From the NCBI GenBank assembly GCA_016935655.1, contig JAFGQM010000100.1, positions 1 to 12,854 on the forward strand: a DNA stretch of 12,854 nucleotides, given 5' to 3'. Every line of letters starts with the position of its first letter. Within the stretch, counting starts at the first letter, position 1. The stretch is from Candidatus Altarchaeota archaeon (GTDB lineage: Archaea > Altiarchaeota > Altiarchaeia > JAFGQM01). The translations under genes were made by a program, and so were the position numbers. Positions 5,433-12,716 of this stretch are shown here, one piece after another. A model generated the notes under the pieces. The model saw only the letters and a list, made by a program, of their open reading frames with translations. It did not search any database and was not told where the DNA came from.

Positions 5433-7250
5433 CTAACAAGGTATTGGGATTCTCCACCAGTCTGTTAACGTGATGGTGATGTCTCCTACCCTATCAGACC
5501 ACCCTTCATATAAGGCTATTGATTCAGTGACTCCACCTGTTGTTACATCTAAAATTATTGAGGGACCAATATCTTCAACTATTGCACCGCTACTATCTAA
5601 TTCAATAAGGTATGAATCACCTTCGTCACCATAGAAATAATAGTCGTAATCCCACCCACCATCGCCAGTCTCAATAGTATATGTCTCACATCGACCCACA
5701 CTAGAACAAACCCTAAACTTTAACCCTAAATCATAGGTATCACCTTCACAAGGTTCATCTACTTTTTCGCCTTCACCGATACACTCACCATCTTCGCAAT
5801 CAACTTCACATTCCACGTACTCCTCCCAATCTGTTCTACAGTCTGCATGCCTATAAAGCCGCTCGACATCATTGCCCCGACATTGATATTCATCCATCCA
5901 CTCTGGTTCACAGGATTTGCAGTCCTTGGGGCAACTCTCCCTATCTTCGTCATCACTACATTTGCCGTCACCGCAGCCCCCGCAGTCCTTCACGCAGTTC
6001 TCATGCCTGTCGCATACATTGTCCCCACAATATGTGCTAGTGAACCTGCACACACCATCTCTACACAAAAGTTTTCTTCCATTGTACTCCCCACATTGAG
6101 AGGAGGACCCACATCCGGCGCCAATGGGTTTCTTGCAGTCAGCAAGGCATGTGGTCCAGTTCTCCTCTTCCATACAAAGCCCGTCACCACAGAGAATATT
6201 CTTTACGCAGGTAGAGTTGGAACAGGTGTAGTTATCCTCACAACTGCAATCAGACTCGCAGTTGGCGCAGTTCTCCCCTGAATCGCAATAATTGTCCCCA
6301 CAGAATACTGGCGTGTTCCTGCAGAACCCATGAACACAGTAATCGCCCTCCAAGCAGTCGAGGTTCGATTCGCAATTACTTGGGGTCTCGGCATCCACAA
6401 GAGTCAAGTCGACTCCCATCGCTATTCGGATGAGTTGCAGTATCTGGAAGAGGAAATACTCTGGTGGTTTGTCAATCTTCGTTTTGTTATCCTTGGCCAA
6501 GGAGCTAGAGTCAACGACCCTCAGAAGGAGACTGTTGCTGTACTCATACTTTTCTATGCCCAATAACATGATTCTTCCATCGCCCAATTCCACCTCCGCC
6601 TCGGGTCCATAATCATGACCTGCTTCCAGCAACTCTAAGTGTATAATACCCCCGGAAATTCTACCGGAATCATAGCTCTGTAGTAGGGCTCCGTAGATAT
6701 TGCCCGACGGGGAGGATATGACATCCTCCACCATAAGGTAGTCATCCTCAGACCCAGGATAGCCAATCTTAGAGCCAACATCCGCATTGTTTAGTATAGT
6801 TTCTATGCAGCTTTTATTGCAGTCATACTCCCACACACCCCATTCCATAGTGTCTTCGGTAGACTGCTCGCAGTAGATAATCTTTATTTTCCCTATTGCA
6901 TAAATAACATGCCGGCCGGACTCCTTGATTGAATATTCAATATAGCCGTCCTCGTCCGAGACCCCCTCAAACACCGTTCTGACCCCCCCGGAGTCGATAA
7001 CCTTTATCTTGGCTCCAACCCCCTCCTTTGGTTCGTATTCAGGTGGGTCGGTGCCAAGTACCACCGATTCAAACCTGAGTGTGATATTTGAGCCAACCCT
7101 ACACGGCAGACCAGCTATCGCCATATTTTTATTATCTGGAGGTAGGTTGTAGCCCCCCAGTACAAAAGCTGCTGTGCCTGATAAAATCAAGGATAGAGTG
7201 AGAGGGATAGCTACACAGAAATACAAGATTTTAATGGATGTTTTGCCCAT
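5433..7250 (-). CDS. Large secreted cysteine-repeat surface protein
   Basis: The protein has 605 residues. An N-terminal signal peptide or anchor (about 7-30, ILYFCVAIPLTLSLILSG, then TAAFV) is followed by a beta-rich region. Residues about 78-125 resemble a carboxypeptidase-regulatory or Ig-like domain (VIDSGGVRTVFEGVSDEDGY). Residues about 160-250 resemble S-layer-type beta units (YLMVEDVISSPSGNIYGALL). From 293 to about 445 it is cysteine-rich: EGF-like pairs (NCESNLDCLEGDYC, CGSSSQCGEYNG) alternate with four CGDGxC-type repeats (317, 354, 408 and 426), followed by more Cys pairs to about 500. The C-terminal 90 residues are again beta-rich. There is no C-terminal anchor. It is likely exported and possibly attached to the neighbouring membrane protein, which carries the same repeats. 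It starts 10 bases after the 64-residue gene, with no obvious Shine-Dalgarno. Confidence 0.85.
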   Translation of the reverse strand: MGKTSIKILYFCVAIPLTLSLILSGTAAFVLGGYNLPPDNKNMAIAGLPCRVGSNITLRFESVVLGTDPPEYEPKEGVGAKIKVIDSGGVRTVFEGVSDEDGYIEYSIKESGRHVIYAIGKIKIIYCEQSTEDTMEWGVWEYDCNKSCIETILNNADVGSKIGYPGSEDDYLMVEDVISSPSGNIYGALLQSYDSGRISGGIIHLELLEAGHDYGPEAEVELGDGRIMLLGIEKYEYSNSLLLRVVDSSSLAKDNKTKIDKPPEYFLFQILQLIRIAMGVDLTLVDAETPSNCESNLDCLEGDYCVHGFCRNTPVFCGDNYCDSGENCANCESDCSCEDNYTCSNSTCVKNILCGDGLCMEEENWTTCLADCKKPIGAGCGSSSQCGEYNGRKLLCRDGVCRFTSTYCGDNVCDRHENCVKDCGGCGDGKCSDDEDRESCPKDCKSCEPEWMDEYQCRGNDVERLYRHADCRTDWEEYVECEVDCEDGECIGEGEKVDEPCEGDTYDLGLKFRVCSSVGRCETYTIETGDGGWDYDYYFYGDEGDSYLIELDSSGAIVEDIGPSIILDVTTGGVTESIALYEGWSDRVGDITITLTDWWRIPIPC

Positions 7251-7260
7251 TTTTCAGAAA

Positions 7261-7455
7261 TCAACTTTGTAACCACACGCTAGTTACAATTGAGGGGAAA
7301 AGTATAAAAAGCTTCAGCCCCCCAAGATAAAGTTTGTTGATGTTTTTGTTGATAGAATCCACTTTCCCTGCAGCTGTTGTTAGTTTTCTTATAATGCTGC
7401 TGTCCCCTTCTAGAAGAAAGTCTTTAACTATATTTATGTAGTGAGCGTTAGCCAT
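7261..7455 (-). CDS. 64-residue protein with a C-terminal membrane helix
   Basis: A small protein whose first 43 residues are polar and helical (HYINIVKDFLLEGDSSIIRK, then AAGKVDSINKNINKLY). One hydrophobic segment near the C terminus (about 44-62, LGGLKLFILFPSIVTSVWL) makes it tail-anchored-like. It has no recognised family. The reality of the gene is supported by tight packing: its ATG is two bases after the stop of the nuclease-helicase gene, and the next gene starts 10 bases after its own stop. It joins the enzyme half of the operon to the surface-protein half. In defence operons, small membrane proteins often serve as membrane-damaging effectors; that role is only a hypothesis here. Confidence 0.65.
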   Translation of the reverse strand: MANAHYINIVKDFLLEGDSSIIRKLTTAAGKVDSINKNINKLYLGGLKLFILFPSIVTSVWLQS

Positions 7456-7457
7456 TA

Positions 7458-9323
7458 TTAGTTTTCGATCCTACTCCTAACAAATTTCTCAGTCTCCTCG
7501 TCCATAAAGTAGACATAACACCCCTTCATACCACGAGTCATTAGAACCCTGTAAGTGTTTTTTACTAAATCCATGAAGTGGTCCTTTGATCTTTTGACTT
7601 GGGAATCATGCGAGTTCTTTTTATGTGCAATCCAACCTCCATGTTTAAGATCATATACTAAATCTTTTCCAAAGATTACCCCAACATAATCAAATTCAAA
7701 ACCCTGTGCAGTGTATATACAACCAATTTGGTTAATACCATTCGAATCATATGCCCAAAGTGGAGCCTTAGGGATATTACTAGCAAGTCCTCTTGCTTCA
7801 GGTCTTGCATTCCAAGGGCGTTTATAGTCTCCGATAACAACATCTTCCTTTAAAGTTCCGTCTTCATTTAAATGTGGTGACCAAGGCCAACAATAACCTG
7901 CTGTGACCCTTCCCGTATTTCCTTCTGCAACCTTCTTCTTTATCATAGCTTCCAATTCTTGAGGACTTCCTACTATTTGAAAATCAAACTCTTCATTCCT
8001 ATCCCAGATCACATTGGCAGTACGCTTTATTCCCAAAGTATTATTAACCCAGTTTACAAATCCCTCCGATCCATTACATCTAAATTGAGCATCCAATTCG
8101 TACTCAAGCACTTCCGCTCTAGCTTCTTTGGCATATTCCCTAATATAGTCTACTGAACCTATCTCATCTGGCCTTACAATCTGGTCATCATCTATCAAGA
8201 AGACTGAAACTTTTGAAGCATTTATTATCTCCTCAACCTGGTATGTTTCAGGAACTGGTTGATACATCTTGCGACTTTTCTCTCTTATTCTATGTGCTTC
8301 GTCACAGATTAAGACATCAATCTCATTCTCAGATGCCTTAACATAATCATTGAAGTACTTGAATTGAGGAGCGCCTCTAGTACCTATAGCTTTTCTTAGA
8401 GTTTGAGTAAATGCTCTGGAACCAGTAGCATATTGCGCATGATATCCTTTAAGCATTAAATCTGCCATTAAGTTTATCGCTATTACTGATTTACCAGTCC
8501 CAGGGCCACCTTTTATTATTATCGTTCTTTTCTGCTTATCATGGAAGCCCCTCTTAGCTGAAGAGAACACCTTGTCGTAAACTAATAACTGATTGTCTAG
8601 AAGTACATATTCTGGTTTTCCTTTTATTACATTCCCTACGTGATCCATTAGTTTTTTACTAGGTCTATACTTGCTTCTTTCAACTAGCCTAAGTACCTCA
8701 ATACCATGTCCAAGAACCAATCGTTCTACCAAAAAATCTTTGAGACTGTCCACCTTATTTTCTGTGAAGACTGGTTGAGCTACTACATAGCTTTTAAACT
8801 TTTCTTCAAACAAGGCATCATCTGCGGATGCTGAATAATTATGTAGATAACTACATGCATCCAACATTATCGGATTTTTTCCAGAATAAAAGGCAGTATG
8901 GTTTTCCCCTAAATACATCCGGTATTGACCTACTTGGACAGAAGGATGTAAAACCTCTCTATTTGCACCCCCTACAAAAGTCATGATCTTGTCGCTATCC
9001 GCACATGATTGAGCCTTCTCCCATTGCTTAAGTTCGATAATAACGGCGCGCTCGGCATCTTTTTTATCTTTCCCGCAAATAAGACAGTCAAGTCTTTTTG
9101 AAGTCAGTGGCAGTTGGTATTCGAGTAGTATCCCATGATCCATTAGATTTGCGTATTGGAATACTTGGGAAAGGGCTCTAAGAGAGTTCTTCCAAGATCT
9201 TATTTCAGAATCAGATGGCCAGTATCTAAAATACTGCATATGTGCAATTTTGAGTTTCTCTGCTATCTGGTTGTGTACTGCGTCGTCAATGAACTGCTCG
9301 CTAGATCCAGAATATAATCTCAT
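7458..9323 (-). CDS. DUF2075 (Schlafen-like) helicase with N-terminal PD-(D/E)XK nuclease-like domain
   Basis: The protein has 621 residues. The N-terminal region holds a restriction-nuclease-like signature: LDCLI (Asp79), then AVIIELKQW (Glu97, Lys99), matching the D...ExK pattern. The C-terminal half is a DUF2075/superfamily 1 helicase: Walker A GGPGTGKS (272-279), Walker B LICDEAHR (338-345), motif III-like DDDQIVRP (378-385), AQFRCNGSEGF (412-422), TAQGFEFDYVGVIFG (538-552) and YRVLMTRGMKG (591-601). All key ATPase residues are present. Proteins with this architecture are widespread in mobile and defence regions of bacteria and archaea and are thought to act on foreign nucleic acid; the activity is not established. 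It overlaps the upstream pyrophosphatase gene by four bases (ATGA). It is AT-rich (22 G+C in the 60 bases 8281-8340, against 36 of 60 at 901-960 in ecfT), suggesting recent transfer. Confidence 0.88.
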   Translation of the reverse strand: MRLYSGSSEQFIDDAVHNQIAEKLKIAHMQYFRYWPSDSEIRSWKNSLRALSQVFQYANLMDHGILLEYQLPLTSKRLDCLICGKDKKDAERAVIIELKQWEKAQSCADSDKIMTFVGGANREVLHPSVQVGQYRMYLGENHTAFYSGKNPIMLDACSYLHNYSASADDALFEEKFKSYVVAQPVFTENKVDSLKDFLVERLVLGHGIEVLRLVERSKYRPSKKLMDHVGNVIKGKPEYVLLDNQLLVYDKVFSSAKRGFHDKQKRTIIIKGGPGTGKSVIAINLMADLMLKGYHAQYATGSRAFTQTLRKAIGTRGAPQFKYFNDYVKASENEIDVLICDEAHRIREKSRKMYQPVPETYQVEEIINASKVSVFLIDDDQIVRPDEIGSVDYIREYAKEARAEVLEYELDAQFRCNGSEGFVNWVNNTLGIKRTANVIWDRNEEFDFQIVGSPQELEAMIKKKVAEGNTGRVTAGYCWPWSPHLNEDGTLKEDVVIGDYKRPWNARPEARGLASNIPKAPLWAYDSNGINQIGCIYTAQGFEFDYVGVIFGKDLVYDLKHGGWIAHKKNSHDSQVKRSKDHFMDLVKNTYRVLMTRGMKGCYVYFMDEETEKFVRSRIEN

Positions 9324-9685
9324 CTTAATTCAGTATATTTTTTATTTGAGCCCATAGATTTATCCGCAGGATAATTTTTCTCATTTTTCTCAAGTTTTTT
9401 GTAAAATGATGTAGACAAGTCGATTTCATATTTTTGGGCCAACCTCAATAAGAAGAATAAAATGTCTGCAAGTTCCTCACTTATCTCATTCTTTTTAAGT
9501 TCATTATCAAAAAAGGCTTTAGCTTCTTCTTCCGATTTAAATCTAAAATGTTCAAGGAGTTCAGAAGCTTCAGTGATAATACCTATTGACAAATCCTTCG
9601 GATTGTGATATTGATCCCAGTTCCGGTCTTCGCAGAATTTTTTTATGTTGTCTTTAAGTTCTTGGATATTCGTTTCAGAATCCAT
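9320..9685 (-). CDS. MazG/RS21-C6-like nucleotide pyrophosphohydrolase
   Basis: A 121-residue all-alpha NTP pyrophosphatase. The RNWDQYHNPKDLSIGIITEA segment, given as RNWDQYHNPKDLS + IGIITEASELLEHFRF, matches the RS21-C6 (dCTPase-like) branch of the MazG superfamily. The metal-binding pattern ExxE...ExxD is intact: EASE, then EELAD in EISEELADILFF. It would hydrolyse a nucleoside triphosphate to its monophosphate and pyrophosphate; the substrate is unknown. This is the first gene of the operon, and its stop overlaps the helicase start. I chose the ATG at 9685 (MDSETN) over 9697 (MICNMD) because a TATA box at 9709-9714 lies 24-29 bases upstream of 9685 and an AAGGATG sequence precedes it. Helicase neighbours of this type are common in bacteria, which suggests a shared defence role. 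Confidence 0.87.
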   Translation of the reverse strand: MDSETNIQELKDNIKKFCEDRNWDQYHNPKDLSIGIITEASELLEHFRFKSEEEAKAFFDNELKKNEISEELADILFFLLRLAQKYEIDLSTSFYKKLEKNEKNYPADKSMGSNKKYTELR

Positions 9686-9708
9686 ATTACATATCATCCT
9701 TTTGAACC

Positions 9709-9714
9709 TTTAAA
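9709..9714 (-). promoter_or_regulatory. TATA box of the five-gene operon
   Basis: The minus strand reads TGTTTAAAGG, with TTTAAA ending 24 bases before the ATG at 9685. This is the canonical spacing for a leaderless archaeal transcript. It lies just downstream, in the sense of transcription, of the inverted pair of repeat cores in copy D, so proteins binding those cores could control the operon. Confidence 0.5.
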
Positions 9715-9725
9715 CAAGCATGTAT

Positions 9726-9880
9726 TGTAGTGTAACTCAACCACCAATAGTTACACTACAGTGCACAAAACCGACAACAAGAGCAGTTACACTACACCGA
9801 CATCAATGTCGTAAAAAGCCCAGCATAACCAATCTTACGCTCAGCCAACTCGTTCAAAAAAATTGTTGAATTTTATTACT
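9726..9880 (-). repeat. Composite repeat copy D, inverted
   Basis: Inverted cores GTTACACTACA lie at 9750-9760 and 9786-9796 (36 bases apart, as in copy A) with the AGAGCA/GCTCTTGTTG block between. Outside them is the palindrome CGACATCAATGTCG (9798-9811), then GTAAAAAGCCCAGCATAA and CGTTCAAAAAAATTGTTGA, the reverse complements of the head of copy B. An extra core in the opposite orientation at 9726-9736 pairs with the one at 9750 to form a 12-bp inverted repeat with an 11-base loop. This copy marks the right end of the island and sits just upstream of the operon promoter. Confidence 0.85.
9856..9862 (-). terminator. Oligo-T terminator of the ATPase-nuclease operon
   Basis: Seven T on the minus strand, 55 bases past the nuclease stop codon. 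A T5 run at 9893-9897 lies closer, 20 bases past the stop. Archaeal transcription ends at such tracts without needing a hairpin. The T7 tract belongs to the conserved head of repeat copies B and D. Confidence 0.45.
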
Positions 9881-9916
9881 TTAATCAATCTTAAAAATCA
9901 CCCCAATTCCCAACAT

Positions 9917-11374
9917 TCAAACCCCATACTCCCTCCCAACCTCAACCTCCAGCACGCCATCAGCAATCTCCTTAAACCCTCCCGCTTTAGTCGTATGCAC
10001 CGGGATCACAGTCTCAGCACCTATATCATCCACGATCCTCCTCAGATCCAACCCGTTAGCATGCCCGGAACAGTGGGCCTGCGAATAGGGAAACATCCCG
10101 AAGTGCCTTATCCAGTTCTCGGCCTTCTCCGCATCGATCATCATCTCGTCGTTGAACGGCTCGGTCACGCTCCGTATGTACACGCTCCCCTTCGAGGGCC
10201 TCACGTCTATCAGGTTTTTTAATTCGAAGAAGTCGCACCTGAATATGTACGCATCCTGCGCTTTTTTGACATCCTCGTGCGTGACCGCGTTCTCAAACCC
10301 CATGAACTCCCGCTCCCAGGATTCATAATCCTGGCACTTGACCTCGGTTGGAAACCTGGCATCGCATATCACCCCCCAGGTCTTTTTAGGCAAATAGACG
10401 GCTATGTTCTCATCATCAACCCTCGGGGCCTCGACCCTCCTCTCCTCGAGCAGCTGCAATAGATAAGCCTGTTTGGTGTTGATGACCAGCCTCCTCCCCG
10501 ACTCCTTCGCTATCTTGTGGAAGGTCGCCATACGGTCCACGTCCCTGACGGGAAAATTGACTACTACCAGACCCTTGCATCCATCAACGCTCCGCATGCA
10601 GTCCTCTTTTACCCTTTCCTCGCTCTCGACCTTGTTCGAGTCTATCCGCGTCCCCTCGATGATCAGCACCTTCGGCTTCACCTTGGCCGCCTTCTTGACG
10701 AACTCCTCTGTCAACTTGCCCCCGTAGCCGTGGAACCTCAAATCGCCCGAGTAGACTATCGGCCCGCTTTCCGCGTATATTATGTACGCAGTGGCCCCAG
10801 GCAGGGAATGGTTGACCGGGACCGCCTCTACTTCCACCTCCCCAACCTTGAACCTCTTCGAATCGATTTCATGTATCGGCCGCGGGACGGGCTCTATGTG
10901 CCTCGAGTCCAGCTTCCTGGCCCCGCCGTCCTTCTTGGTCCCCAGCTTGAAGGATTCCTTAAACCTCACCAGCTCCGTGAAGCCGCTGGCAGCCGTCTGG
11001 TCCAGGGCCTCCATGACGCACCTCGACGCCGCCGTGCAGTAGATGGGCATGTCCTTCCTAAGGAAGTGGATATAGGCGCTGTGGTCCATGTGCGCGTGGG
11101 AGAGCAAAACGCCGTCCACGGACCTTTTCCCGGGTTTCAACCCGCAGTGCTCCAAATAGTCCTGCCGGTAGATCCCCTCGATCTTGGGCAATAAACCAAA
11201 TTCAAACAGGTCAAGGACCCCGCTGCACTTGCGCGGCTGCAAGAACTCGTCGAAGTACCTGCCGGCGGTGGAAAAGCTCATCCCGAAGTCCAAAAATACC
11301 TTAGTCTTCCCCTCTTTGACCAGGATCTTATTACCGCCGACTTCCCCGACCCCGCCGTAGAATGTGAGCTTCAT
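9917..11374 (-). CDS. Beta-CASP metallo-beta-lactamase nuclease (RNase J-like)
   Basis: A 485-residue hydrolase of the metallo-beta-lactamase/beta-CASP group, whose members are ribonucleases (RNase J, CPSF73-like). Metal-binding motifs are intact: HAHMDH (His93, His95, Asp97, His98), His189 in VNHSLPG and Asp211 in SGDLRF. The beta-CASP motifs follow: Glu240 in IEGTRID, AHCSGHANG (His434, His438) and IPVHTTKAGG (His460). The N terminus LTFYGGVGEVGGNK is the usual opening of this archaeal subfamily. The likely role is RNA processing or decay in the cytoplasm; substrate unknown. The ATG overlaps the stop of the upstream ATPase gene (ATGA), so translation is coupled. Codons 3-11 are the downstream copy of a 27-base direct repeat, and only the first two codons derive from the ATPase gene's end. 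GC-rich like ecfT; probably resident. Confidence 0.9.
   Translation of the reverse strand: MKLTFYGGVGEVGGNKILVKEGKTKVFLDFGMSFSTAGRYFDEFLQPRKCSGVLDLFEFGLLPKIEGIYRQDYLEHCGLKPGKRSVDGVLLSHAHMDHSAYIHFLRKDMPIYCTAASRCVMEALDQTAASGFTELVRFKESFKLGTKKDGGARKLDSRHIEPVPRPIHEIDSKRFKVGEVEVEAVPVNHSLPGATAYIIYAESGPIVYSGDLRFHGYGGKLTEEFVKKAAKVKPKVLIIEGTRIDSNKVESEERVKEDCMRSVDGCKGLVVVNFPVRDVDRMATFHKIAKESGRRLVINTKQAYLLQLLEERRVEAPRVDDENIAVYLPKKTWGVICDARFPTEVKCQDYESWEREFMGFENAVTHEDVKKAQDAYIFRCDFFELKNLIDVRPSKGSVYIRSVTEPFNDEMMIDAEKAENWIRHFGMFPYSQAHCSGHANGLDLRRIVDDIGAETVIPVHTTKAGGFKEIADGVLEVEVGREYGV
11342..11368. repeat. 27-base direct repeat, downstream copy
   Basis: Identical over 27 bases to 12724-12750. It encodes residues LTFYGGVGE of the nuclease. 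The two copies flank the ATPase gene, like a duplicated insertion target. Confidence 0.9.
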
Positions 11375-12669
11375 TTGAACATCTCCCGAACAGTGACCGC
11401 CCTCTCGCCCTCGTAGAGCCTAGGCCTGGAAGAGAACCCCTTGACGCAGAGCACGCGCTTCCCCTTGAACCCAGCTCTGTGGGCCTTCTCCTTCAGCCTA
11501 TCCAATGCCTTCCTCGCCTCCCCGGCGGACATCCTCTTCCACTTGGCCTCGAGCAGCACGCCCTTGGCCACGCCGTCTATCTCGTCCTCCCCGCCCCACC
11601 AGCTGGAGAAGGGCCTTTCATATTCCCCCCTAGCCCATGACAGACATATCTCCTCGAAGGCCCTGCCGACGAAGGCGTCAAGCCTCGGGGTTATTATCTC
11701 CCTGTAGAGCCTATCCTGTAGTCCCTGCTCTATATACTCAAAGTTCTCGAAGGCGAAGCGGAACCAGAAGCGGAAGTAGTTGTCCCTCAGGAGGTATATC
11801 CCCTTCCTCGAGTCCCTCTTCGCGCCGAAGGGCACCCTCCTCTCGATTATCTGCAGGTCCGAGAGCACGCTGAGGTACTTAACGACAAGCCCCCTTGAAA
11901 GCCCGGTGTCGCTGCATATCTCCCCGAGGCTCGTCTTCCCCCTGGCGACGGCCTTGATTATCGAGAAGTAGTTCCTGGGCTCCGACAGCTCCTCGCGCAG
12001 CACGAACTCGGGGTCCCTGCCCAGGAAGCTGTTCTTCTGCAGTATCTTTTTTTTGATGGTCCTCTCGAGCCCGCCCTCCAGCTCCAAGAGATACCCCGGG
12101 GTCCCGCCCAAGACCGCGTAGGCCTCGACCTGCCTTTCAATGGGCCCTGGCAAAAACTCCCTTGCATCCTCAAAGGAAAGCGGCTCAAGCAGGAGCTGCT
12201 CTGTCCTGCGGCCGTATATGGGCGACTTGTAGCCCAGAAGCCCTTCCATCATCGAGACGGAAGAGCCGCAAAGGACTATGTACGACCCCCCCTTGGAGAG
12301 CCTGTTGTCCCAATGGTCCTGCAGGACCGACGGCAGCTCGGGCGATGACTCGACGAGGTAGGGGAACTCGTCGAATATCACCGGCTTTTTGATTCCGGCG
12401 ATGTACTCGAACAGCGCGTCGTAGCTGGGGAACGGCCTCTCGTTCAGGCTCCCGTCTTTCAATGCGGACGCCATCTCCCTCGAGAGCTTGTCCAGCTGGT
12501 CTTTTTTAGACTCGCGCCTGGCCAAGAGGTATATCGCCCCCGTTTTCCTTGCAAACTCCTTCAGCAGCTCGGTCTTCCCGACCCTGCGCCTGCCGTACAT
12601 GACGAGCAGCGTGGGCTTGCCCACCAGCCTCTCCAGGAACGCCAGTTCCCTTCCCCTGTCCTTGAACAT
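11371..12669 (-). CDS. Archaeal ATPase with winged helix and DUF234 nuclease-like domain
   Basis: A 432-residue member of the archaeal ATPase family (PF01637 type) with C-terminal DUF234. Walker A is GRRRVGKT (26-33), Walker B is VIFDEFPYL (97-105), the sensor-like strand is VLCGSSVSMM (132-141), and GGTPGYLLEL lies at 188-197. A winged helix follows (about 245-278, SLGEICSDTGLSRGLVVKYL). The C-terminal part has GRAFEEIC (335-342) and a PD-(D/E)XK-like core, DEIDGVA (Asp365) then LLEAKWK (Glu374, Lys376). All motifs are intact. These ATPases are abundant, variable and often linked to mobile regions in archaea; their cellular role is unknown. The gene has its own TATA box and a palindromic operator. 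It is flanked by a 27-base direct repeat of the nuclease gene start, evidence that it was inserted there. Confidence 0.92.
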   Translation of the reverse strand: MFKDRGRELAFLERLVGKPTLLVMYGRRRVGKTELLKEFARKTGAIYLLARRESKKDQLDKLSREMASALKDGSLNERPFPSYDALFEYIAGIKKPVIFDEFPYLVESSPELPSVLQDHWDNRLSKGGSYIVLCGSSVSMMEGLLGYKSPIYGRRTEQLLLEPLSFEDAREFLPGPIERQVEAYAVLGGTPGYLLELEGGLERTIKKKILQKNSFLGRDPEFVLREELSEPRNYFSIIKAVARGKTSLGEICSDTGLSRGLVVKYLSVLSDLQIIERRVPFGAKRDSRKGIYLLRDNYFRFWFRFAFENFEYIEQGLQDRLYREIITPRLDAFVGRAFEEICLSWARGEYERPFSSWWGGEDEIDGVAKGVLLEAKWKRMSAGEARKALDRLKEKAHRAGFKGKRVLCVKGFSSRPRLYEGERAVTVREMFK

Positions 12670-12675
12670 TTTGTA

Positions 12676-12707
12676 TACTCTAGAGTAGTATACTTTGAAG
12701 TATACTA
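12676..12707. promoter_or_regulatory. Palindromic operator region of the ATPase gene
   Basis: Two perfect palindromes lie side by side: TACTCTAGAGTA (12676-12687), and a 22-base one with 10-base arms TAGTATACTT/AAGTATACTA around TG (12686-12707). The sequence GTATAC or AGTATACT recurs three times. The region lies between the TATA box and the start codon, where the transcript would begin. That fits autorepression, possibly by the ATPase's own winged helix. Confidence 0.6.
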
Positions 12708-12716
12708 TTTATAAAT
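12707..12716 (-). promoter_or_regulatory. TATA box of the ATPase gene
   Basis: ATTTATAAAT, a perfect palindrome with a strong TATA core, is centred about 42 bases before the ATG at 12669. The predicted transcript start, about 26 bases on, falls at the edge of the operator palindromes. It also supplies the stop codon of the truncated upstream nuclease fragment. Confidence 0.6.

Noticed and set aside
4271..6612. Several plus-strand and alternative minus-strand frames across the cysteine-repeat genes
   Set aside because: They are by-products of the repetitive codon pattern of the CGDGxC repeats; only the two long minus-strand frames have signal or membrane segments and coherent repeats.
1411..9880. 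Classical insertion sequence or transposon
   Set aside because: No transposase, integrase or casposase reading frame is present inside, and I could not establish a target-site duplication at the outer ends.
10517..11194. 225-codon plus-strand frame opposite the beta-CASP nuclease
   Set aside because: It lies antisense to a gene with all catalytic motifs intact, and no domain is recognisable in it.
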